This document shows positions 52,546-64,000 of a stretch of 64,000 nucleotides of DNA, in pieces; positions within the stretch are counted from its first letter, which is position 1; every line of letters begins with the position of its first letter. Position numbers and translations under genes: made by a program. The DNA is from Mactromeris polynyma (Eukaryota > Mollusca > Bivalvia > Venerida > Mactridae), in NCBI GenBank assembly GCA_032209605.1, contig JASFXZ010000037.1, positions 4,836,001 to 4,900,000 of the forward strand. Reading direction: 5' to 3'. The notes beneath the pieces were generated by a model. That model ran no database searches. It was not told the DNA's origin and saw only the letters and a list, made by a program, of their open reading frames with translations.

Positions 52546-54157
52546 TCATACTTCATACGTACTCATAGCTACCGTGTATTAGAAGCGTCTCCAGAAAATA
52601 TTCCCCATGTGCCTCTCCCTCTCTTTCCTTGCCATCTAATACATTTGAAAGATTTTTTAATTTGATTTGTTATTTTAAACATAAATCAAAATGTCAATAC
52701 ATAAATTATGTTCTAAAAGGAGACGTAGGTTCAAAAATACTAAAAAATAAAAGGAAAATACTAAAACATTTTGATGTCATGTCTTGCACATCTACAAAGC
52801 GCGTATCATGGTACTTGTATTACCACATTTCATTGCAAGCCCTTCAATCTGATGAAGTTGTTATCCACACAAACTACATATGTTATATATTGGACAGACA
52901 AACCAATGACAGGGTGATTCTAGTCTTCACCTTGATAAACATTGTTTGAGGGAGTATAAATACAAGGCATCAAGTACTGCCAACACCATTATTTTGTAAA
53001 CATTATTTAATTCAACTTCTATCTATTTAGTAATGCTGTCTAGGAAGCAGTCATCAAGCGTTAAAAGTGTAACTCTACAATTAATGTGTTGTACATGTAT
53101 AAACATGCTCAGCAACTTAAAGTGAGCAACATCGATCCACTTTTCTTTCAAAACTGCAGTTATGTGTCAATCATAGACCAATAAAAATCTCACAGCTATA
53201 ATAACAAATAATAATGACAAAATCAGTTTAATATAACTTTATTTTAATATAAAAGTTTTCTAACATATTCCGTTATACACAGACACACGCACACACAATA
53301 TACAATTCGCCATGACATAAGCTCTCTGGCCAAGCTAAAAATGAGGAAGTTTTACCACGCAAAACCTGCAAAAATTCAAGTTTCGTATTATCATCATCAA
53401 TTTCATAATATGAAATTTTAAGTGCTAAATGAACTAAATTTCAATAGCTGTGGACTAGAGGTATTATTATTCTTTGAAAACTTTGGATACATATTGGGAA
53501 CTGACAAAATAATTCATATTCTGGATAAAACCAGTAAAATAGTGTTTGGCTCATGACCATTGAATCCTAGTCACTACAGTATGACGATATTTCACAGCTA
53601 CACTTCATTGCATTTGTAATTATAATACTTCATTTCTTTATGTTTTATTAAGAAGAAGAGAAAATAGCACTTTGATTTAAAATGTTGCAACTAAATATAT
53701 TTGTCAATACACTGGTCTTTTCTAGAACAATCACCTTCATCTATACTACTGTATTTTTATCCATGTTATTGTTAATAAATAGATGTTAACTTGACAATGC
53801 TTATTGCACAAATAATACATTTATGACATAAATTACAAAAGTTCCATACTTTTAACAGATCATTACATCCGTGCTTTCATGACACAATTTTATGAGAAAA
53901 TGTACTATGTCTGGTCAACCAGACTGAACAGCAATTTGCAGAAAACTGCACAAATCTACATTGTATTATCAATACATTACCAAAATATGATGTCCAGGAA
54001 GTTTGGTTACATCTTGAAAATCTTGTTCAAGGTTTTTTGGTTAAATGTGGAAATCATGTTGTTCAATGTTTTTTATATCTTTAAATTTCTCCTTACAACA
54101 TTGGTAGTTACATGATTATTATCATAAAATGTATTCATTTCAATGAAGGCAAGATAA

Positions 54158-54541
54158 AAACAAGAGGGCCATGGTGGCCCTTTATCGCTCACCTGAGTTA
54201 ATTGCCATGTTGGCTTTAAGAGAGTCCAAGAGGATTTTCAATGATTTGACCTTGTGATCTACTTTTTGACCCAACAGGACCCAGTACCACATTTTCAATC
54301 ATTTGATCCTGTGACCTAGTTTTTGACCTCAGATGACCCAGTTTCAATATTGAGGTAGATCTTATTAAGGCAAATATTTTGACCAATCTCATGTAGATAA
54401 AATAAAAAAATGTGACCACTGGAAGGTTAACAAGGTTTACTATGATTTGACATAGTGACCTAGTTTTGACCCCACATAACCCAGTTTTAAACTTGATCTA
54501 GATTTCATTAAGGCAAACATTCTGACCATGTCTCATATGTT
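54158..54541 (+). repeat. Interspersed repeat of a type seen in bivalve genomes, rich in TGACCT words
   Basis: Begins caagagggccatggtggccc, where agggcca/tggccct (54165-54171 and 54175-54181) forms a hairpin, then atcgctcacctgagtt. The body repeats the phrase of gtgacctagttttgacc and acccagtttcaa, then cttgatctagatttcattaaggcaa in two diverged units of about 175 bp. I recognise this wording as an abundant dispersed repeat in clams, scallops and oysters; its transposition class is not known to me. The open frame on the minus strand (54216-54419) is not a gene. Confidence 0.7.
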
Positions 54542-54953
54542 CTTTAGCTGACAGTACCCACTGCCTTGTCTCCGATTTCTTGAATGGTGAATAGCTGAAA
54601 ACCTGTGCCAGGCAGTTAACACCTGTAATAAAAGTGTTTGAATAACCACTCATGTCACAATATTTATAATCCATACCACATTCACAGTTCTATTTTTTCA
54701 GCTTCCTTAACAGTCCTTACTATACTTAATGCCATTAAAATGCAACTAGTTTACTCCGCCTTCATTTTGTTCCAAGTGTTAAACTCATTTTATTGTTAAA
54801 AATGTGTAAATCATTCATCAAAAAGAAATCACACTAAGGCCCTTGTATTCTTAATTCATAATAGATTAAGCTCAGTAAATTATGATGGAGAATTAAAATA
54901 TAATTATTTCTTTATAATGTCACCATGTTGACAATGACATTTTTTATTTGTGT
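54542..54953. other. AT-rich spacer, nothing recognised
   Basis: Non-coding by inspection. It runs directly into the 43-bp array through tgtttttaatgg at about 54951. Confidence 0.5.
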
Positions 54954-57900
54954 TTTTAATGGAGTGGAGTATATTTATGACCAAAGGAACAGATTGCTAT
55001 AATGGAGTGGAGTATATTTATGGCCAAAGGCACAGATTGCTTTAATGGAGTGGAGTATATTTATGGCCAAAGGCACATATTGCTTTAATGGAGTGGAGTA
55101 TATTTATGGCCAAAGGTACAGATTGCTTTAATGGAGTGGAGTATATTTATGGCCAAAGGAACAGATTGCTATAATGGAGTGGAGTATATTTATGGCCAAA
55201 GGTACAGATTGCTTTAATGGAGTGGAGTATATTTATGGCCAAAGAACCAGATTGCTATAATGGAGTGGAGTATATTTATGACCAAAGGTACAGTTTGCTT
55301 TAATGGAGTGGAGTATATTTATGGCCAAAGGCACAGATTGCTTTAATGGAGTGGAGTATATTTATGGCCAAAGGCACAGATTGCTTTAATGGAGTGGAGT
55401 ATATTTATGGCCAAAGGCACATATTGCTTTAATGGAGTGGAGTATATTTATGGCCAAAGGTACAGATTGCTTTAATGGAGTGGAGTATATTTATGGCCAA
55501 AGGAACAGATTGCTATAATGGAGTGGAGTATATTTATGGCCAAAGGTACAGATTGCTTTAATGGAGTGGAGTATATTTATGGCCAAAGAACCAGATTGCT
55601 ATAATGGAGTGGAGTATATTTATGACCAAAGGTACAGTTTGCTTTAATGGAGTGGAGTATATTTATGGCCAAAGGTACAGATTGCTTTAATGGAGTGGAG
55701 TATATTTATGGCTAAAGGACCAGATTGCTATAATGGAGTGGAGTATATTTATGACCAAAGGTACAGTTTGCTTTAATGGAGTGGAGTATATTTATGGCCA
55801 AATGACCAGATTGCTATAATGTAGTGGAGTATTTTTATGACCAAAGGTACATATTGCTTTAATGAAGTGGAGTATATTTATGGCCAAAGGTACATATTGC
55901 TTTAATGAAGTGGAGTATATTTATGGCCAAAGGTACAGATTGCTTTAATGGAGTGGAGTATATTTATGGCCAAAGGAACAGATTGCTATAATGGAGTGGA
56001 GTATATTTATGGCCAAAGGTACAGATTGCTTTAATGGAGTGGAGTATATTTATGGCCAAAGAACCAGATTGCTATAATGGAGTGGAGTATATTTATGACC
56101 AAAGGTACAGTTTGCTTTAATGGAGTGGAGTATATTTATGGCCAAAGGTACAGATTGCTTTAATGGAGTGGAGTATATTTATGGCTAAAGGACCAGATTG
56201 CTATAATGGAGTGGAGTATATTTATGACCAAAGGTACAGTTTGCTTTAATGGAGTGGAGTATATTTATGGCCAAATGACCAGATTGCTATAATGTAGTGG
56301 AGTATTTTTATGACCAAAGGTACATATTTCTTTAATGAAGTGGAGTATATTTATGGCCAAAGGTACATATTGCTTTAATGAAGTGGAGTATATTTATGGC
56401 CAAAGGCACAGACTGCTTTAATGGAGTGGAGTATATTTATGCCCAAAGGTACAGATTGCTTTAATGGAATGGAGTATATTTATGGCCAAATGACCAGATT
56501 GCTATAATGGAGTGGAGTATATTTATGGCCAATGGTACAGATTGCTTTAATGGAATGGAGTATATTTATGACCAAAGGTACAGATTGCTTTAATGGAGTG
56601 GAGTATATTTATGACCAAAGGTACAGATTGCTTTAATGGAATGGAGTATATTTATGACCAAAGGTACAGATTGCTTTAATGGAATGGAGTATATTTATGA
56701 CCAAAGGTACAGATTGCTTTAATGGAGTGGAGTATATTTATGACCAAAGGTACAGATTGCTTTAATGGAATGGAGTATATTTATGACCAAAGGCACAGAT
56801 TGCTTTAATGAAGTGGAGTATATTTATGACCAATGGTACATATTGCTTTAATGGAGTGGAGTATATTTATGGCCAAAGGTACAGATTGCTTTAATGGAGT
56901 GGAGTATATTTATGGCCAATGGTACAGATTGCTTTAATGGAGTGGAGTATATTTATGACCAATGGTACATATTGCTTTAATGGAGTGGAGTATATTTATG
57001 ACCAATGGTACATATTGCTTTAATTGAGTGGAGTATATTTATGGCCAAAGGTACATATTGCTATAATGGAGTTGAGTATATTTATGACCAAAGGTACATA
57101 TTGCTTTAATGGAGTGGAGTATATTTATGGCCAAAGGTACATATTGCTTTAATGGAATGGAGTATATTTATGGCCAAAGGTACATATTGCTTTAATGGAG
57201 TGGAGTATATTTATGGCCAAAGGTACATATTGCTATAATGTAGTGGAGTATATTTATGGCCAAAGGAACAGATTGCTTTAATGGAGTGGAGTATATTTAT
57301 GGCCAAAGGCACAGATTGCTTTAATGGAATGGAGTATATTTATGGCCAAAGGTACATATTGCTTTAATGGAGTGGAGTATATTTATGGCCAAAGGAACAG
57401 ATTGCTTTAATGGAATGGAGTATATTTATGGCCAAAGGTACATATTGCTTTAATGGAATGGAGTATATTTATGGCCAAAGGTACATATTGCTTTAATGGA
57501 GTGGAGTATATTTATGGCCAAAGGTACATATTGCTATAATGTAGTGGAGTATATTTATGGCCAAAGGAACAGATTGCTTTAATGGAGTGGAGTATATTTA
57601 TGGCCAAAGGCACAGATTGCTTTAATGGAATGGAGTATATTTATGGCCAAAGGTACAGATTGCTTTAATGGAGTGGAGTATATTTATGGCCAAAGGAACA
57701 TATTGCTTTAATGGAATGGAGTATATTTATGGCCAAAGGCACAGATTGCTTTAATGGAATGGAGGATATTTATGGCCAAATGTACAGATTGCTTTAATGA
57801 AGTGGAGTATATTTATGACCAATGGTACAGATTGCTTTAATGGAGTGGAGTATATTTATGGCCAAAGGTACAGATTGTTTTTTTAATGTAGTGGAGTATA

Positions 57901-60900
57901 ATTATGGCCAAAGGTAAAGATTGCTTTAATGGAGTGGAGTATATTTATGACCAAAGGTACAGATTGCTATAATGTAGTGGACTATATTTATCGCCAAAGG
58001 TACAGATCGCTATAATGTAGTGGAGTATATTTATGACCAAAGGTACATATTGCTTTAATGGAGTGGAGTATATTTATGGCGAAAGGTACAGATTGCTTTA
58101 ATGGAGTGGAGTATATTTATGGCCAAAGGACCTGATTGCTATAATGGAGTGGAGTATATTTATGGCCAAAGGTACATATTGCTATAATGTAGTGGAGTAT
58201 ATTTATGGCCAAAGGTACAGATTGCTTTAATGGAGTGGAGTATATTTATGGCCAAAGGTACAGATTCCTTTAATGGAGTGGAGTATATTTATGACCAAAG
58301 GTACAGATTGCTTTAATGGAGTGGAGTATATTTATGGCCAAATGACCAGATTGCTATAATGTAGTGGAGTATTTTTATGACCAAAGGTACATATTGCTTT
58401 AATGAAGTGGAGTATATTTATGGCCAAAGGTACATATTGCTTTAATGAAGTGGAGTATATTTATGGCCAAAGGCACAGACTGCTTTAATGGAGTGGAGTA
58501 TATTTATGCCCAAAGGTACAGATTGCTTTAATGGAATGGAGTATATTTATGGCCAAATGACCAGATTGCTATAATGGAGTGGAGTATATTTATGGCCAAT
58601 GGTACAGATTGCTTTAATGGAATGGAGTATATTTATGACCAAAGGTACAGATTGCTTTAATGGAATGGAGTATATTTATGGCCAAATGACCAGATTGCTA
58701 TAATGGAGTGGAGTATATTTATGGCCAATGGTACAGATTGCTTTAATGGAATGGAGTATATTTATGACCAAAGGAACAGATTGCTATAATGGAGTGGAGT
58801 ATATTTATGGCCAAAGGCACAGATTGCTTTAATGGAGTGGAGTATATTTATGGCCAAAGGCACAGATTGCTTTAATGGAGTGGAGTATATTTATGGCCAA
58901 AGGCACAGATTGCTTTAATGGAGTGGAGTATATTTATGGCCAAAGGCACAGATTGCTTAAATGGAGTGGAGTATATTTATGGCCAAAGGCACATATTGCT
59001 TTAATGGAGTGGAGTATATTTATGGCCAAAGGTACAGATTGCTTTAATGGAGTGGAGTATATTTATGGCCAAAGAACCAGATTGCTATAATGGAGTGGAG
59101 TATATTTATGACCAAAGGTACAGTTTGCTTTAATGGAGTGGAGTATATTTATGGCCAAAGGTACAGATTGCTTTAATGGAGTGGAGTATATTTATGGCTA
59201 AAGGACCAGATTGCTATAATGGAGTGGAGTATATTTATGACCAAAGGTACAGTTTGCTTTAATGGAGTGGAGTATATTTATGGCCAAATGACCAGATTGC
59301 TATAATGTAGTGGAGTATTTTTATGACCAAAGGTACATATTGCTTTAATGAAGTGGAGTATATTTATGGCCAAAGGTACATATTGCTTTAATGAAGTGGA
59401 GTATATTTATGGCCAAAGGTACAGATTGCTTTAATGGAGTGGAGTATATTTATGGCCAAAGGAACAGATTGCTATAATGGAGTGGAGTATATTTATGGCC
59501 AAAGGTACAGATTGCTTTAATGGAGTGGAGTATATTTATGGCCAAAGAACCAGATTGCTATAATGGAGTGGAGTATATTTATGACCAAAGGTACAGTTTG
59601 CTTTAATGGAGTGGAGTATATTTATGGCCAAAGGTACAGATTGCTTTAATGGAGTGGAGTATATTTATGGCTAAAGGACCAGATTGCTATAATGGAGTGG
59701 AGTATATTTATGACCAAAGGTACAGTTTGCTTTAATGGAGTGGAGTATATTTATGGCCAAATGACCAGATTGCTATAATGTAGTGGAGTATTTTTATGAC
59801 CAAAGGTACATATTGCTTTAATGAAGTGGAGTATATTTATGGCCAAAGGTACATATTGCTTTAATGAAGTGGAGTATATTTATGGCCAAAGGCACAGACT
59901 GCTTTAATGGAGTGGAGTATATTTATGCCCAAAGGTACAGATTGCTTTAATGGAATGGAGTATATTTATGGCCAAATGACCAGATTGCTATAATGGAGTG
60001 GAGTATATTTATGGCCAATGGTACAGATTGCTTTAATGGAATGGAGTATATTTATGACCAAAGGTACAGATTGCTTTAATGGAGTGGAGTATATTTATGA
60101 CCAAAGGTACAGATTGCTTTAATGGAATGGAGTATATTTATGACCAAAGGTACAGATTGCTTTAATGGAATGGTGTATATTTATGACCAAAGGTACAGAT
60201 TGCTTTAATGGAGTGGAGTATATTTATGACCAAAGGTACAGATTGCTTTAATGGAATGGAGTATATTTATGACCAAAGGCACAGATTGCTTTAATGGAGT
60301 GGAGTATATTTATGACCAATGGTACAGATTGCTTTAATGGAGTGGAGTATATTTATGACCAATGGTACAGATTGCTTTAATGGAATGGAGTATATTTATG
60401 ACCAAAGGTACAGATTGCTTTAATGGAATGGAGTATATTTATGACCAAAGGTACAGATTGCTTTAATGGAATGGAGTATATTTATGACCAAAGGCACAGA
60501 TTGCTTTAATGGAGTGGAGTATATTTATGACCAATGGTACAGATTGCTTTAATGGAGTGGAGTATATTTATGACCAATGGTACAGATTGCTTTAATGGAA
60601 TGGAGTATATTTATGGCCAATGGTACATATTGCTTTAATGAAGTGGAGTATATTTATGGCCAAAGGCACAGATTGCGTTAATGAAGTGGAGTATATTTAT
60701 GACCAATGGTACATATTGCTTTAATGGAGTGGAGTATATTTATGGCCAAAGGTACAGATTGCTTTAATGGAGTGGAGTATATTTATGGCCAATGGTACAG
60801 ATTGCTTTAATGGAGTGGAGTATATTTATGACCAATGGTACATATTGCTTTAATGGAGTTGAGTATATTTATGACCAATGGTACATATTGCTTTAATTGA

Positions 60901-62798
60901 GTGGAGTATATTTATGGCCAAAGGTACATATTGCTATAATGGAGTTGAGTATATTTATGACCAAAGGTACATATTGCTTTAATGGAGTGGAGTATATTTA
61001 TGGCCAAAGGAACATATTGCTTTAATGGAATGGAGTATATTTATGGCCAAAGGTACATATTGCTTTAATGGAATGGAGGATATTTATGGCCAAATGTACA
61101 GATTGCTTTAATGAAGTGGAGTATATTTATGACCAATGGTACAGATTGCTTTAATGGAGTGGAGTATATTTATGGCCAAAGGTACAGATTTTTTTTTTAA
61201 TGTAGTGGAGTATAATTATGGCCAAAGGTAAAGATTGCTTTAATGGAGTGGAGTATATTTATGACCAAAGGTACAGATTGCTATAATGTAGTGGACTATA
61301 TTTATCGCCAAAGGTACAGATCGCTATAATGTAGTGGAGTATATTTATGACCAAAGGTACATATTGCTTTAATGGAGTGGAGTATATTTATGGCGAAAGG
61401 TACAGATTGCTTTAATGGAGTGGAGTATATTTATGGCCAAAGGAACAGATTGCTTTAATGGAATGGAGTATATTTATGGCCAAAGGTACATATTGCTTTA
61501 ATGGAATGGAGTATATTTATGGCCAAAGGTACATATTGCTTTAATGGAGTGGAGTATATTTATGGCCAAAGGTACATATTGCTATAATGTAGTGGAGTAT
61601 ATTTATGGCCAAAGGAACAGATTGCTTTAATGGAGTGGAGTATATTTATGGCCAAAGGCACAGATTGCTTTAATGGAATGGAGTATATTTATGGCCAAAG
61701 GTACAGATTGCTTTAATGGAGTGGAGTATATTTATGGCCAAAGGAACATATTGCTTTAATGGAATGGAGTATATTTATGGCCAAAGGCACAGATTGCTTT
61801 AATGGAATGGAGGATATTTATGGCCAAATGTACAGATTGCTTTAATGAAGTGGAGTATATTTATGACCAATGGTACAGATTGCTTTAATGGAGTGGAGTA
61901 TATTTATGGCCAAAGGTACAGATATTTTTTTTAATGTAGTGGAGTATAATTATGGCCAAAGGTAAAGATTGCTTTAATGGAGTGGAGTATATTTATGACC
62001 AAAGGTACAGATTGCTATAATGTAGTGGACTATATTTATCGCCAAAGGTACAGATCGCTATAATGTAGTGGAGTATATTTATGACCAAAGGTACATATTG
62101 CTTTAATGGAGTGGAGTATATTTATGGCGAAAGGTACAGATTGCTTTAATGGAGTGGAGTATATTTATGGCCAAAGGACCTGATTGCTATAATGGAGTGG
62201 AGTATATTTATGGCCAAAGGTACATATTGCTATAATGTAGTGGAGTATATTTATGGCCAAAGGTACAGATTGCTTTAATGGAGTGGAGTATATTTATGGC
62301 CAAAGGTACAGATTCCTTTAATGGAGTGGAGTATATTTATGACCAAAGGTACAGATTGCTTTAATGGAGTGGAGTATATTTATGGCCAAAGGTACATATT
62401 GCTATAATGGAGTGGAGTATATTTATGACCAAAGGTACAGATTGCTTTAATGTAGTGGAGTATATTTATGACCAAAGGTACAGATTGCTTTAATGGAGTG
62501 GAGTATATTTATGGCCAAAGGTACAGATTGCTATAATGTAGTGGAGTATATGTATGGCCAAAGGTACAGATTGCTATAATGTAGTGGAGTATATTTATGG
62601 CTGGCCAAAGGTACAGATTGCTATAATGGAGTGGAGTATATTTATGACCAAAGGTACAGATTGCTTTAATGGAGTGGAGTATATTTATGGCCAAAGGAAC
62701 AGATTGCTATAATGGAGTGGAGTATATTTATGACCAAAGGTACATATTGCTTTAATGGAGTGGAGTATATTTATGACCAAAGGAACAGATTGCTATAA
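54954..62798. repeat. 43-bp minisatellite, about 182 units, with higher-order repeats
   Basis: The unit is aatggagtggagtatattta followed by tggccaaaggtacagattgcttt. Variants are tgaccaaagg, ccaatgg, gctataatg, aatgtagtgg and gaatgg. A variant unit with agtatttttatgacc recurs at 55819, 56292, 58359, 59305 and 59778. The steps of 473 bp (11 units) and 946 bp (22 units) show an 11-mer order. A larger copy relation spans 3486 bp (55819 to 59305 and 56292 to 59778). Three units carry a T-run in place of gcttt: T7 before 57885, T10 before 61199 and T8 before 61933. Open frames of about 60-71 codons inside are incidental. Confidence 0.96.
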
Positions 62799-64000
62799 AT
62801 TATGTCTGCTCTACTGCCCACTTCTTATTTCTCTCATTCACTTTTGTCAAATCACATGACCAGTCAAGATGGAATAAAACTAAACTAGAAGTGTTTTACA
62901 GTAGAATTTTGTCCATAAGTAGTCAAAAAACTCCTCAAGAAATAGGCCAATTGAGACCAATATCAAACTTGACCTATATTTTATAACCCTATACATAAAT
63001 GCCCAATATGAATTGAATCCATCCATCCTTCCATGAGTTATTGATCGGAAATCAATTTTTGCATGGACAGAGAGAAGGATGGACTGACAGGGGTAACACT
63101 TTCGGCCCCTCCACCATAAGAATACATTGTCATCACTGTTAAACAGTATCACAAACAACATACATACTTTGTTTGTGATGATGAAACCAATCTAGGTGTC
63201 AATCTGACAACAGGATAATTTCAAGTGCATCCACACATAACTGGTCATATTGTCATCAAACTTTGAGTGCAGAAGAAAAGTGTTAGCATCATAATTAAGC
63301 TACAGAGCATCAGCAAGTAAGATACATAGGCCAATACATGCCATCACATTTTCCCTCCACAAGTACCAAGACTCATAGAGTCTACTGGTAGCAGACATAT
63401 TACAGCTGTGCCAAGGATAAATTATTACAACCAAAGTAACATTGACTCAGGGTCTATCAGTTCTTGCACTAGCTGAATAATGTTGAATATGCAATGGAGT
63501 TAATTCATAAGCATCTCTAAGATGAATTTCACATGCCTCCGACTAGAAGAGATAACAGAGCAATAGTTAAACAAGTAGGCAATAATGATCCTATATACCT
63601 CAACCAAGTATAATACTAGTGTGATACTTTGTGGTGCTAGCAAGCAAGGACAAGACAAACTGAAATTACTAGCCTAGTGTATACCTCCGAGAGTCAATAA
63701 TTAGCAGAATGAGAAATCATTTTACAAAAAGGTTTATTGTAAATATCCTAGGGATGTCAACGAATATTCGAATATTGCTTGTATGTCCGAATATTATATT
63801 ACTGATTCAGCCATCAAATATTTGATAAAATATATATTTTCACTATAAAAGCAAGTGTATTAAATTTCAATGATGTTCATTATCTCATTGAATGACAATA
63901 AAATGAAAATAATATCTACGGGTGTTAATTGACAGGTCATTTAGAATATTTGGGTGCAAGAGAAGTAACACTCTGGTGATGACACTTATGTCCTGAAATA
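62799..64000. other. Right-end sequence with a probable bivalve-type interspersed repeat, no gene
   Basis: At 62930-63125 the words aacttgaccta, ccatccatccttccatgagt, tattgatcggaaatcaattt and gcatggacag resemble the 3' part of a dispersed repeat common in bivalves (recognition from memory). At 63760-63800, acgaatattcgaatatt with a later gtccgaatatta is a short palindromic repeat motif. The minus-strand 93-codon frame 62880-63161 overlaps the repeat and is not supported as a gene. Confidence 0.5.

Larger units (their letters stand above)
50843..54157. other. AT-rich unique sequence with minor repeats, no gene
   Basis: Contains the foldback at 51261-51337, a diverged 70-bp tandem duplication at 52391-52545 and a short CA-rich run near 53280. 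Open frames of 60-106 codons (51569, 52477, 52629, 53879) are AT-rich and lack recognisable domains, signal peptides or conserved motifs. I cannot exclude single exons of an intron-rich gene. Confidence 0.5.

Noticed and set aside
53879..54115. 78-codon ATG frame
   Set aside because: AT-rich, no recognisable motif, adjacent to an interspersed repeat; consistent with chance.

Overview
The window looks like a repeat-dense stretch of a metazoan nuclear genome, most likely a bivalve mollusc. The DNA is AT-rich. No convincing host protein-coding gene, rRNA or tRNA was found. The only long conserved coding capacity belongs to a non-LTR retrotransposon. The mollusc call rests on two interspersed fragments (about 54158-54541 and 62930-63125) whose wording I recognise from bivalve genomes: a GGGCC/GGCCC hairpin followed by 'atcgctcacctgag' and repeated 'tgacct' words, and 'gagttattgatcgga...atggaca'. 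That is recognition from memory, not a database result.

Layout. (1) 1-30758: one continuous 88-bp satellite, about 350 monomers, cut by the left window edge. It contains higher-order repeats (1035 bp = 12 monomers minus 21 nt) and block duplications at 3723 bp, about 10 kb and about 22.6 kb. (2) 30759-32035: AT-rich sequence with a possible short LTR remnant and a 16-bp inverted repeat. (3) 32036-37629: an almost full-length LINE (ORF1 with an RRM-like nucleic-acid-binding core; ORF2 with APE-type endonuclease, reverse transcriptase and a C-terminal CCHC motif), ending in a (TTCTG)n tail. It is broken by three apparent one-base losses, all next to A-runs, and one in-frame TAG. (4) 37630-40582: unique DNA with a 667-bp pogo/Tigger-like non-autonomous element. 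It sits in one copy of a tandem duplication whose other copy preserves the empty site. (5) 40583-50842: four minisatellites with units of 33, 38, 62 and 19 bp, separated by short unique spacers. (6) 50843-54953: AT-rich sequence with a foldback, a 70-bp tandem duplication and the bivalve-type repeat. (7) 54954-62798: a 43-bp minisatellite of about 182 units with its own higher-order structure. (8) 62799-64000: unique or interspersed-repeat sequence.

About 72% of the window (roughly 46 kb) is tandem repeat in six unrelated families. The many 60-277 codon open frames inside these arrays are by-products of stop-poor units rather than genes. The parts do not form a pathway. Mechanistically, the window records satellite amplification by unequal exchange or rolling duplication, one LINE insertion, and one cut-and-paste element insertion. 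I found no new defence or enzymatic system. The most unusual items are the nested satellite architecture, the ORF1-UAG-ORF2 in-frame arrangement of the LINE, and the element with its paralogous empty site.
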